This document shows, in pieces, positions 35,019 through 46,300 of a DNA stretch of 64,000 nucleotides. A model generated the notes under the pieces. The model had not been told where the DNA came from and did no database searches. It was given only the letters and a program-made list of their open reading frames with translations. The DNA lies in assembly GCA_027625915.1 (NCBI GenBank), contig JANTQA010000060.1, positions 1,240,001-1,304,000 of the forward strand. The letters run 5' to 3'. Within the stretch, counting starts at the first letter, position 1, and each line of letters starts with the position of its first letter. Source of the stretch: Anaeramoeba flamelloides (Eukaryota > Metamonada > Anaeramoebidae). The position numbers and the translations under genes are program-made.

Positions 35019-35526
35019 TACCAACTCGGTAAGTGTAATTAAAAAATGGAAATTGGGTATTAATTGTTAATGGTTAAACTAAAGATCTTGTTATTTGATA
35101 AGTGGTGATTAGAAAGGGACTAAATCCAAGATTCCCAGCCCAAATATAATCAAAAACATAAACAGTCATCAGAAATACATGGACCTTAATTTAGTATTCT
35201 ACGGATAGAAATTCCAAAATAGATTTTTTTGAGGAAATTTTCAAAATCAATCATCTTTTTTGGTAAAATTTTTACTGGATATGAATTGCAGAAAATGAAT
35301 TTAAAAATAAAAATTCCAAATTAGTGAATTTTTTCAATTAAAATATCAAATAAAAAATAAAATATTTTAATAATAAAAAAAAATAATAAAATAATAATTA
35401 TAGTTATGGCTCCCATTATTTCTTTTTCCAAGCAAAATGATAAATTTCAGATTTTTTAATTTACATAAACTTTTAATATCGTCCAAATACACACTAAAAC
35501 TTCTCCATATATTGTGTAATACAACC
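35019..35526. other. A+T-rich intergenic DNA
   Basis: Nothing recognised apart from short chance frames. Confidence 0.4.
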
Positions 35527-35713
35527 AGTTTCACTTTTAAACTACCAACTTTCAACGAAATTTAAGTTACAAAAAAATATCAAATTAGGGTACAAAATTT
35601 GGAATTTTTTTTTTTTACAATTTATTTTTACTAGAATTTGAATGTTGTGCCTTAATTTGAGATTTTATTGTACCTTAAATTTTGTTGAAAGTTTCTGTCT
35701 TGAAAGTGGAACT
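35527..35713. mobile_element. Foldback MITE, family D, copy 1 (187 bp)
   Basis: The two halves are inverted repeats for most of their length: AGTTTCACTTTTAAACTACC / AGTTCCACTTTCAAGACAGA (right end on the other strand), followed by AACTTTCAACRAAATTTAAG on both sides. It aligns end to end with 54889–55072. No coding capacity. Size and almost complete palindromy are typical of short foldback MITEs. Confidence 0.85.
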
Positions 35714-36895
35714 GGCTGTAATCTAAAACTATTTTCTAATCTCGTTAAAGTGTTTTTTTTTATTCCAAGTGTCACTTTTTAAAAAGTTATCTACTTTTGG
35801 TGTTTCAAATTCATAATATTACTATCAACTTATTTATTTTTTTCGTCAAAAACGAAGACTTTAATTCTGTAAAAAAAAAAAAAGTTTAAAAATTTGTTTT
35901 TTGGGGCAGGAAGCACATAATATCTTTTACATAAAATATCTTTATTAACATTTATTTTGCAAAATAAATTCGATAATGAAAATTATACAAAAGAATAAAA
36001 TAACAAAAAATCTGATCTCAAAAAATGGAGAAATATCTTTTGATTTTTATAGAGTATTTTCATTTTTAACTTGGTATATTTAATCGATATAATGGCCTTT
36101 ATTTCCTTGCATTTTTTTCTCATTTTACAATATAAATTACCAAAAATCACTTTTTTTTCCTCCAAATAAAAGGTCTGATTTGTTTTTTTTTTCATCATTT
36201 TTTTAAAATATTTTAAGAAACATATTTTGAAATGAATACCATTAAGTTTGATTCAATTGGTATATATATATATATATCTATATATATATATATATTTCAT
36301 TTAATTTTAGATTCCCAATTTAGAAATCGAATCATCAAAAAGGGTATTGTTTTCTAAATATAAAAAAAAATACAACACTTTTTAGGAAAAACCTAATTAT
36401 TGAACAAGAAATTCTATAAAGAATAAGTAAATACCAAAATTATACCCAAAAAAAGTAATTATTGTTTTTCAAAAATTGATATAAACAAAAAGGTGCAGTA
36501 TCTCAAAAATTGGAATTATTAAAAATAATTTGAAGTAAATTCTGTTTGTAATATAAATTTTAAACAAAATACCAATATTTTAACTTTCAAAAATAATTTA
36601 TCCTCGGTGACAGTATTAGAGACTGGACTGTATCTTGAATTGGAACCAGCAGAAAAAAAGAAGGGGTTTTGTTTTGAAGTAAAGGTTATATTCTCTGTTT
36701 ATGCATTTTTTGATCGTTGTCACAATAAATTTCATCCCTGTTGAAAAAGTAACTCTACAGATTGAATTGAAACAATTTTTTATTTTGTAGTTATTTTATG
36801 TTCACCAAAACCATTTTAATGTTGCAATGGGTTAATAACTTGGAAACGTTGATTTTTCACAAAAGGATCAATTTATTCTCTCAATTTTTTACGAC
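35714..36895. other. A+T-rich intergenic DNA with (TA)n
   Basis: A (TA)n run lies at about 36260–36294. At about 36600–36745 a plus frame, SSVTVLETGLYLELEPAEKK followed by a hydrophobic stretch and a stop, is less A+T-rich than its surroundings; it has no start and no recognisable family. Otherwise nothing. Confidence 0.4.
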
Positions 36896-37074
36896 TTTAC
36901 GGGGCAAGTCTCTATTATTTTTTTTTGACCAATTTCTAAATAAGGATTCCTTATATAGAAGTATGTTTAATATTGAAAGCAAACATGGGTTTTCAAATCT
37001 AAGTAATTGACAAAAACTTTTCATAATCTCTATTAAAATTTAGGAAAAAAATTTAATAGAGATTAGTCCCTTAA
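36896..37074 (-). mobile_element. TTAA-bounded MITE, family E, solo copy (about 179 bp)
   Basis: The right end reads TAATAGAGATTAGTCCCTTAA on the plus strand (TIR on the minus strand TTAAGGGACTAATCTCTATT). The left end is the diverged inverse TTTACGGGGCAAGTCTCTAT. The interior matches the outer part of 57186–58116 in inverted orientation, including AACCCATG/AACCGATG, ATATTAAACATA and AAATTGGTCAAAAAAAAAT. It is the un-nested version of the element that holds family F at 57219–57974. It contains only chance frames, although a 70-residue plus frame (36798–37010) overlaps it. Confidence 0.82.
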
Positions 37075-38567
37075 AAGGTAAATTTTAAAGTATCTAATGA
37101 CTTTTATAAAGCTTTCAGTCTCTTCAAACTTTCAAACACTTTTAGACAATTTAAAAAGATTCCAAACACTTTTCAACGCTTTTAAGGGGGTGGGTGTGTG
37201 TTATATAAGTGAAAAACTTTGTAAAAGTTATGTCAAAATTTTGTATTAACTCGAATAAAAAATGTTTTTGATATTTTTCCTTTTTGGAAAAAACAGTGAA
37301 AATTCTTTTCGAATAAAATCAATCAATCAAACACTGAGATTAGTATTATTGAATCACACTATGAGACACAATCACAATAATTATCAAAAAATCTACAAAG
37401 TCTTGAAAATATAGGTATAGAAACAAAATTAATGGCAATAGATTGGTTAATTTATTTTAGAAACGCTCACAAAACTTTTTTAAAAAAAAAATTTTTGTTT
37501 GATCAAAAAGCATATTTTTAAAGAAAAAGTATTTTAAAAAAATAACAAAAAAGAAACTAATTAAATCAATCGCCAGATCAAGGTGCTTTTGTATTATTTT
37601 GTTTTTTTATTATTGTTGGCGTGAATGATCGATCGATCGATCTGTCATTAAAATCAAAAACCAAAAGAAAACCTTCTTTCACAGTATCATGTACTAGTCG
37701 AAATTGTTCTGAACAAAAACGCTTACATACTCACAACCCTACATGCGTCTCTCAAGAACCACATTTGTTAAATCTATTATCCTTTATTCTTATCGGATTT
37801 AAAGACATGAGTAACTATTCAATCACTTTTTCAGCAAAGTGTCTACACAACCAGGAATTATAAAGCTTGTTTGGAAAGCTGGTTTTTGTTCTTTTTATTC
37901 CTCTCCTTATTGTTTCTTACAATTTCAGATAAACCATAACGAGGGTAGAAGGTTTTTTTAATCGATCAATTTAAAAAATGTTTGCCAAAATATTTTTTTC
38001 AGAATATAACGAGAATACCTGTTGGTGAAACACAATTTCCCACACTCCAATTTGTGTCAATAATTAAAATTTTGAAAACAATAACACCATTCTTTTCGTA
38101 AAAATCTAGGGTTTCAAAAAACAATTTGACAACAAAAGACAATTTGCAAAAATCTAAGAACAAAGAGAATATTTAGAAAAAGGAAAACAAATTCTTCGAG
38201 ATTATCTTGTTGATCAATTTTGAGTTCAAGACACTTTTCAAGATCTTGTAATTATGTTTTGAAAACTGATTTCAAAAGTAACAATTTAAAAAAATACTTT
38301 ACAAAAAGAACTGTCAACGAAATAAAAATGTCTTGTTTGTCAGGCAATTCTTTACTCAATATCATTTTACTTTCTCAGTTCTATTTTAAACTACAATTTT
38401 TGAAAAAGAACTTTGTTGAAAGGGAAAATAATTGATCTTCTTTTGATGAGAAATGCGGAAACAATTGATCCTCAAATTTCTTTTGAGAAATATTTCGTTT
38501 GGTTTTAAATTTATTTTTTTTTTCAAATTCTTTTCATTTTTTTGAAAATTCATTTTCTAAAAAAAAA
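37075..38567. other. Upstream region of the SH3–RING gene
   Basis: 37620–37860 is markedly less A+T-rich and contains a GATCGATCGATCGAT palindrome (37628–37642) and an 80-codon plus frame opening with GTG (residues KRKPSFTVSCTSRNCSEQKR). It has no ATG and no known domain; a non-coding transcript, a regulatory region or a decayed exon are all possible. Around 38124–38260 another protein-like stretch is broken by stops (EQREYLEKGKQILRDYLVDQ), suggesting an old gene remnant. No TATA or initiator element can be assigned with confidence. Confidence 0.4.
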
Positions 38568-39794
38568 ATGGCTTTATCTTTACCAAAATATCTTTTGACA
38601 AAAACCAAATACATTAACAAAAACAAAAAGTATTTGAGTCATTCTGCTGGGGAATATTTACAAATTCTGAACCCACCGAACAAAACAGGATGGATCTTTG
38701 CTCGAAACTACAAAAATATGGATGGGTTTGTTTCACTTGAAAATGTGGTGTCTCAAGAGATGGAGTACTACGTAACAGCGAACGCGAGGTATTTGGCTAA
38801 AACAGATCGGCAACTGACCTTTGCAAAGGGCCAAAGGATCGAAGTCTTGGGGTTTGATAGCAAGTTTTTTTATCGTGGTCGTGTTGGGAATGAAATTGGT
38901 GTCTTTCCAAAATCGCTTGTTTCGACTCTTGAAGTTGTTCCCATAAAAACAAAGCATAAGCATAAACACAAGCACAAACACAAGCACAAGCACAGGAACA
39001 GGCACAGGCACCAACAAGTGGAATCTACCCAAAATAATGAGACAACAAACAAAATGAATTTCGACGAATACTTCCATGGCAAAAATTGGACACCAAAAAT
39101 CTTACAACCTTTCTTTGGATTTGGCAAATCATCAAAAGAAGAAAAGAAAATTTCTGAGAAAGAGCAACAACAACAGCAAGGACAACAGAAGAAGCGGAAG
39201 AAGCAACAACAACAATTACAGCAACAAGTACAAATAAAAATCTTTTTGATCCAAGCAATTGCAAATTGGGAATCGCAAGACGAGAAACAACTCTCTTTTT
39301 CGATTGGCGACATTTGCCAGGTGGTTGAACAAAACAAAAACGGTTGGTGGAAAGTGAACTTAAAAGGTGAAATTGGTTTGATTCCTTTCAATTATTTTAG
39401 ACAAGTACCACCCCAAATGATCAATCGTGCCTTTTATCCTTTAGTCAAAAGCGAATTGTTAAAAACTGGCTTTTTGAGCCAAGACATTGATCAAACTACA
39501 ATGGAATTAAACGTTTTCAATTTGTACCCAATGGAAAAAACCCAAATGTTTAATCTTATTTACCAACGTTTATTTCAAAAACAACAGATGCAAACACAAA
39601 CCCAGCAAAGCATTTATCCACAATTAGACATACAGCAGCAGCAACAACAGCAACAGTTCCAACAACAAGGGCAACAACAACAACAGCAACAAAAATATTT
39701 AGAAAAACAGAAACACTTCCAACAACAAGAACAATTAGAAAAGCAACAACAACAACAAGAAAAACAATTAGAAAATCAACAACAGCTCCAAAAA

Positions 39795-39841
<47 letters not shown>

Positions 39842-40094
39842 GTTCCAACAACAAGGGCCCTTACAAACGGAACAACAAACCCAACAACAACAAGGACAAA
39901 ATGATAATACTAACGGAAATGAAGAAAACGTTGTTTGTAAAATTTGTATGGACGCAAAAGTAACTACTCTTTTTCTTCCCTGTAAACATTTATGTTGCTG
40001 TAAAGAATGCGCAGAACAGATACATAAAAGAAATGGCATTTGTCCAATGTGTAGAATGCCAATTAACGCGATAATGGAAGTTTTTATTCTTTAA
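38568..40094 (+). CDS. Triple-SH3, polyQ, C-terminal RING protein (508 aa), probable E3 ubiquitin ligase
   Basis: The start is ATG 38568, preceded by an A-run; the frame upstream of it has no other ATG. Residues about 12–62 form a divergent SH3-like fold (GWIFARNYKNMDGFV). Residues 65–122 are a second SH3 (ANARYLAKTDRQLTFAKGQR, IGVFPKSLV). A His/Lys tract follows (127–150). Residues 224–281 are a canonical third SH3 (AIANWESQDEKQLSFSIGD, NGWWKVNLKGEIGLIPFNYF). A long polyQ/linker runs over 340–445. Residues about 455–497 form a C3HC4 RING (CKICM, LPCKHLCCCKEC, CPMCRMP) ending the protein, as in IAP- and MGRN-type ligases. RINGs of this type recruit E2 enzymes, and the SH3s would bind proline-rich partners. 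Single exon. POSH-like proteins have the reverse order, with the RING first. Confidence 0.9.
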
Positions 40095-40457
40095 TTATAA
40101 TGATACTTTTTTGATTTCAAACCTTTCGAGTCTTGCTATTAAATTCAAAACTAAAAGTTTTTAGAATTCATCACTCAACTCAAACTGTTCCATTGGAATT
40201 GGTTACAATTTTTTCTGGGGACTTTTTTAAAAAAAATTTGCTTTTCACTTTTTTGAAATGACTATGTTTAATTCATTTTTATAATTTACTAAATATTTAT
40301 TATTCTTTCATTTTTCCTTTTTTTTTCTTTTTTACAAAAATTATCTTGATCATATAAAAAAGATTATTTTTTATTAACAATTTAAAATTATTTATTTTAA
40401 AAATAAATTTAATTTCTTTTATTTTAATCAAATTTTAGATATTCGTTTCAATTTTTA
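40095..40457. other. 3' flank of the SH3–RING gene
   Basis: A+T-rich sequence with A/T runs and AATAAA-like hexamers near 40400. No gene seen. Confidence 0.4.
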
Positions 40458-41168
40458 TATAAACTCCATTTCAAATAAAAGTGCACAGAAATTTTCAAGA
40501 ATTATTCATAACTGAATCAAGTTAATTGTAGTAGTATTTTAAAATATAAGAAACTCTTGAAAACCTAAAAAAACACTCAAATGAATATTTCAAACCCATT
40601 AAAACAAAACAATAAAAATTAAAATTAAATATTTTAAAAATTGATGTGTAATTTTATTTGAAATGAGAAATCTCGTTTTGAATTGTAGGTGAAAAAAATT
40701 ATCAAACCAATAAAGCCCATTGAAGAAGGTGAATTGGGGAAAAGTTCTTTACATTTTATTGATAACTCTTGACATGATGTCTCACTTTTGTTCTTTAAAG
40801 TCTCATATTCAATATAAAGCCCCAATTCATCTGGGTATTTTGTTGGAATTGTTTTTTCAATATTTTCTCTTTTTACTTTATTCCATAGATCAATCCAATA
40901 ATAGTATTTCAAAATTCCTATATCTAGCCCATTTGAAACCAAACCTATATTATTTCGAGTTTTTTACTGGTAGATTATTTCAAAATTGGTTTCTTCTTAT
41001 CTAGGTTTTACATTTTCCAACGGTAAAATACCCATAAATAAAAAAATAATAAATGAAAAAATGAATAATTAAAATAAAAATCATCATCTAGTAATTATCT
41101 TCTTAATAATCAAATTCAATAGTATTGATCATTTGTGTGGCGTGTTCTTTTGTTTTAAAAAGAGTATA
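40458..41168 (-). mobile_element. Tc1/mariner-like element, family B, copy 2 (711 bp)
   Basis: Left end TATAAACTCCATTTCAAATA then AAAGTGCACA; right end GTTCTTTTGTTTTAAAAAGA then GTATA. These are the inverse of one another and match 32233–32945. The orientation is opposite to copy 1. The right end shares its TATA with MITE A copy 2, which starts at 41168. It contains a better-preserved coding block on the minus strand. Confidence 0.78.
40634..40942 (-). pseudogene. Coding remnant within family B element (102 aa)
   Basis: The minus frame contains YYYWIDLWNKVKRENIEKTI, PTKYPDELGLYIEYETLKNK and CQELSIKCKELFPNSPSSMG. The same peptide can be read, with a frame change, in the copy at 32233. Conservation between two diverged copies argues that this was protein. 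The ELS..C/F..LFPNSPSS pattern could be a helix-turn-helix of a transposase N-terminus, but no catalytic motif is present and the family assignment is open. Confidence 0.45.
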
Positions 41169-41750
41169 TAAGCTATTACCAATAAAGTGTGATAAATTTA
41201 TTGTAAAATATATTTTAAACACAATCTTCAAAAAAGTATTTAAACATCCAAAATCATTAACAACCATTTATAGATTCTTTATAATAATTCAAATTGTTTC
41301 TTTATATTGTCGCAAATAAAGAAAAGTTATTAAATTTTCTGATCTCTATTTTTTCTGATATATTTTAGGCTTGAAAATTAGTGTTTATTATTTATTTTTT
41401 GATTGAAAAAACCGTTTTCATAACTTGTTTAATCTTAATCAACTTTCAAATAGAAGAAAAACATATAACCACATTTTATTGTTTAAAAAAATACTTTATA
41501 CCCTTTCTATATTTCCAGTTTTTTATTAAAATTGGTCGTAGATTATTTTTACCTAAAATAAGTGCAATTTTTTTTTTTACCTTTTTTGAAAATATTTCAT
41601 CAAATATATTTTGAAATAAATACATAAGCTATTTATACAATCGTTATTAATATTTAACTTTATTTGGTAATACCAATTAATGAATACTTTCACTAACAAA
41701 GATATTTTTTTTTGAAAAGTAAAAAAAAACGCCCAACTTTTTTGGAAATA
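41168..41750 (-). mobile_element. Tc1/mariner-like MITE, family A, copy 2
   Basis: Begins ATAAGCTATTACCAATAAAG and runs parallel to the reverse complement of 22688–23278, including ATTTATAGATTCTT and the AACTGGAAATATAGAAAGGG block on the minus strand. The right end (CCAACTTTTTTGGAAATA) is cut short where the family C element begins at about 41749, so that element probably inserted into the TA of this terminal repeat. Confidence 0.75.
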
Positions 41751-42280
41751 AACCCCGTTCCAAAAATTTGGACACATCTAAAATCAAAAATAGGCAAAAA
41801 AAACACCCAATTTATTGTATTTTTCCAAACCTAATATAAACCCACATTTAAGTTAACCAATATTAATGTTTTAATAAGTAATCATTTTAACCCAAATAAA
41901 AGAAAAAAATATAAAATGAAAAAATAAAAACAGGAGTGTCCAAAATAATGAAACGAGCGGAACAAAAAATGTATTTGTAAATTTGTTGAAATTTCATAAA
42001 CAATTGTTGATCGATCAAATGTTAAGATACCATCTACCAATTGTATGTGATTTTCCAATTTAACAAACTCAACACTAACTTTCTTTGTTCCATCAAAAAA
42101 AATTCGAGATCTAACGAAAAAGATTACGTAACTGCAAAAAAGGAAATGAAAACAAAACAAAAAAGACAAAAAATGAAATAATTTTTAAAATCAAAATTCT
42201 TTCCAATTCGAATTTAAAGTGCAGTAATGATGTTCTTTCAACTGTTTAAACTGTGTCCAAAATTTTGGAATCTAGTTTAC
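41749..42280. mobile_element. Mariner-like MITE, family C, copy 1 (about 532 bp)
   Basis: Terminal inverted repeats TAAACCCCGTTCCAAAAATT then TGGACACA, and TGTGTCCAAAATTTTGGAAT then CTAGTTTA. Very close to 54327–54863 throughout, sharing AACCAATATTAATGTTTTAA and GTTAAGATACCATCTACCAA; more distant from 46152–46690. No transposase. The TIR motif TTTGGACAC is of the kind found in Tc1/mariner elements and resembles the ends of the Tc1-like relic at 23279. Confidence 0.85.
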
Positions 42281-42317
42281 CTTATATATAGATATATATA
42301 GGCGAATGTGTGAACAG

Positions 42318-42967
42318 TAAGGTTCTATTATAGCAGGGGTTATTTTTTTATTTATCTGTTGGTGAAAAAAAAATTGAACTAAATATTAATACTTTATATA
42401 ACTAGAACATATTATATTCATTTCAAAATATTTCACATAAAATATCAGAAAAAATAAAAAAATAATGGCACTTTTTTTTTTGATAAAACAATGCACGGCA
42501 AATTTCAATAAAAAAATTGAACACTATAATAAGGATATAACAATTTTTTAAAAAATAAAATACAGTTATAAATTTTCCATTCAATTGTAAATTTTTTTGA
42601 GATAAATCTCTTATTATGTAAGAATTTTTATGATCAGTTAGAAAAAAATTATTGACCAATTTTCACTCTTAAAAAATATCATTTAAAAGTGTGAGCCTAA
42701 ATTTTCATATCTTTTAATTTATGTAATACCAGACGAACAAATAAATTGGATTATTAAAAATCAATAAAGGTTTAAAAACAATATTGACGATTTACACCTG
42801 TTCCAATGCCACCTTGTAATTGTTTTAAAATCTATATCAGCATCAAAATTTGATATTTTCAAAAACTTCACCGTAACTATAGATCGACTACAAATAATTT
42901 TATTAGGATTTAGTGGAATAAAAATTATTTTATAATAAATTTGCACCTACTTTTTTTGAAATAGCAT
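42318..42967 (+). mobile_element. Tc1/mariner-like MITE, family A, copy 3
   Basis: Aligns with 22688–23278 in the same orientation. A shared interior (TGGCACTTTTTT, AATTTCAATAAAAAAA, GACCAATTTTCAC) and a right end TTGCACCTACTTTTTTTGAA then ATAGCAT match the family terminal repeat. The left end (TAAGGTTCTATTATAGCAGG) is diverged. It is separated from family C copy 1 by about 40 bp of TATA-rich sequence. Confidence 0.65.
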
Positions 42968-43398
42968 AGATCTTGCAATAAAAAAAAAATTGCAAAAGAA
43001 TAAATCAAAAAAAAAATAGAAAAAAAACAAAAAGAAAAAATGTGAAAAAATGGTTTAAATTTTGAAATTAAATTTTTTTCTTCTAATATCCTTTCCAACA
43101 CATATAATTCGTGACATTACAAATTATAATCTTGTAATGGAAAATAGTTTATTTCTTTGATCATTTCAATGAATAATATTATTACTTCCCTAAAAATGTT
43201 AAAATCAAAAACTAAATACCATTAATAAAAATATTTTGCTCAAAAAAATTGAAAAGAAAAGAAAAAAGAGATAAAGAAATTGAACTTTATTTTTCTTTAA
43301 AACTATTCATTTTTTTTTAAAAAATAAAATAAAAAAAGTTGTTTCAAATTGACTTTAAAAATTCAGAAAGAAAAAAAAAAAAAAAATCATTGATAATT
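42968..43398. other. 3' flank of the SCAMP gene
   Basis: A-rich sequence without coding potential, between the transposon stack and the SCAMP stop codon. Confidence 0.4.
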
Positions 43399-46300
43399 TT
43401 AAATCATTCCTGATGCTAATTGCTTCCCAACTTCTGTACCAAGTTCTTGCTTTGCTTGTTCCGTTGTCATACTTGAAGATTTATAATAACTATTAACTTG
43501 TTTTATAATGATGACAATTAAAACAATTTCAAACACCCATAATATAATATTTGCTAACAAAAAAAATCCAACAACTTTATTAAGTCCAAATAAATCAATG
43601 CAATTAATTATACCAGCACTGCCTGTTCCTTTAATACCAATTACCATAAAAACTGAAAAAAGGAACCACATTGAAAAAGTTGAGAAAAATATTATAAATC
43701 TATTTTTAGAATTATAAATTTAAAAGAAAAAAAATTGTAATCATCAAAATATTAAAATCAAAATAAAAAAAATTAATATAAATTATAAACTTAAAATCGT
43801 ATCAAAAGAGGCAATTATTAAATAAAATAAATTAGAAATAAAATAAATTATTAAAAATAATTGTAAATATATTTTCCCACTTACTTTGATGATTTCGATT
43901 TTCTCTATTGACATTTTTTTTAAATTAAATATTTTTTAAGAAAAGAATAAATAATAATATATTTATTTAGATTAGTGTTAATAGTTTTTTTTTTATTTGA
44001 TCATATGAAAAAAAGTTAAAATAAATACTTACAGTTGCATTATAAAGAAGTCGATACCAAAAAATCCAACTTAAAGGAATTACAAAAAAGGGTATTAAAA
44101 TAGAAATCACAATATCATTTCCTTTGCCCAAGGCATCCCCTACAAATAATTTAGCGATCATACAAACTAAATTCCATAAAATACCAGTGACGCCCCCTAA
44201 TTATTTATTGGATACAAATAAAAATCAAGAAAAAATAAATATTAAAAAAATTTATTGTTGTTTTTAAAAAAATATAAATATTGAAAAAAAAAAGAATTTA
44301 CATATCCAGCAAAAGTATGCTTTTCTATTTTGATTCATTGTAAAATATTTATTAAAAGTGATATATTTTTTAGGAAGAATTAAAAGAGGAATATAATAAT
44401 AATAATAATGATAATAATGATAATTATAATAACGATAAGATATATTGATAAGTTGATAAATTTAGTTAAATGCTGGGTTTGTTTGATTTTTAATAATTTT
44501 TAATTTTATTCAAGAAACAGGACAAGTATATATATCTATCTATCTATCTATCTATATATATATATATATATATATTCTTAGAATTTCTAAAATATGGAAA
44601 TATTGTTAAAAGTATTATTAATTTATAAATGTGTATTTTTTCAAAGATTATTATAAACTATATATATATATATTTGAATATTAATCAAGGCGAATATTTC
44701 ATCAAAAAAAATATTTGCAATAATATTAATTTTTTTAGGGAATATAATGAAATAAAGATAAATTAATCGGATATCTTCATATTTCCCCAATTTTTATATA
44801 TCAATAAAATAAGATCTATATATATAAATATATATATTTGAAAATAATTTTGAATTTTATTATGAAAATTTAAAATATTGCTTTTGAACTCTATTAGGAA
44901 TTTTTAATAGATTTGGGATTTTAATTTTGTCAAAAATTATTTTTTTTTTTCCTTTATATTATTTTTTATGAACTCCAAAATAAAGACATAATTGATACTT
45001 TGAAATGTTTTGGTTGGATTTGGTTTTATTTTGAAGAAAATAATTTTTAAAATATTATAACAAAAAAAAAAAAAAAAAAGATAGAAAAAAATTTGAATAT
45101 TTCCATAATAATAAAAGTTTTTAAAAAAAAGGGAGATAAAGGGAAAATTGCTTATTATTTTTTAATAATTGTCTTTTACAATAATTTTGCCATCTTTTTT
45201 TGGAAATAGTTTCGATGATTCATATTCATAAACTCATCATTTCTGAAGTGCGTGAATATGAATCATCGAAACTATTTCCAAAAAAGATGGCAAATTTATT
45301 GTAAAATATCTTTTTAAATAATAATTCTAATATTGCTATTTAAATATTCAAAAACGTTATTCTTCATTTGTTGAAACTTAATATTAATCCGACTTGTTTG
45401 TTCATATTAATTACTTTAACCCAAACATATAAAAAATTTATGATCTCTTATTTTATATGAAATTTTCTCAAAGGTAAAAGTTGTGATATTTTTTTTTCTG
45501 TTTGATCATAAAAATTCTTTTCAAAAGAAGTGTAAATTCGACAAAATTCCCAATAGAAAGAAAAATGTATTAATGTATTTTATTGTTTTTAAAATTTATT
45601 TTCTCATTAGAATATTGTCCATTTTTTATTAAAATGGGCCGTGTCTCATTTTGTACAAAAATAGAGGTTAATTTTTTTTCTAAAATAAATAATTTTTTTA
45701 CAAAGAAGATAAGTCTTGACAAAATTGAGAATAGCATTCAAAAGCGAAGCCCGAATAAACAAGTAAATTATACAAAGTGCGGCAAAGGTTCGATAAGCAT
45801 TCTACACAAAATATGATAGATTGGTGATATTCTATATCCGATAGTGTTTTTAAATGTATATTTTTTTTATACTGATCTTTTCAAATTAGAAATCAAAATT
45901 TTTTATTTCAATTTCCCAAATACTTGTTTTTCAATCACAATTCCATTGAAGCAATATAGAGATCTTCACAAATTAATTTAAATCAAAAATTATCTCATTA
46001 AATTTGTCTCTTCCATATTATTAAACTTTTGAAATAGAATTAAATTTTTTTAAAATTAGAATTTAACAGTATAAAAAAAATATTTTTGTATTTAAAAATA
46101 CAGGAATAAGTTTTAATGAGATTAATCATTTTTGGCTCAGTGTTGAATTACTAAACCCCTGTTCAAAATTTTTGACATACCGCTAAAATCCAATCTTTGA
46201 AAAAAAAAATCTTTATAAAAAAATTATATGGAAGAAATACGAAATTAGAATCATTAAATAATTGAAATAATAACCATTATTTATAATTTACAATACTCAC

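Noticed and set aside
38870-39391. 173-codon minus frame rich in Cys
   Set aside because: Antisense of the polyQ/His-Lys coding region of the SH3–RING gene (CAA/CAG read backwards gives Cys/Leu/Val).
43967-44161. Stand-alone 64-residue membrane protein
   Set aside because: It is part of SCAMP exon 7, with consensus splice sites on both sides.
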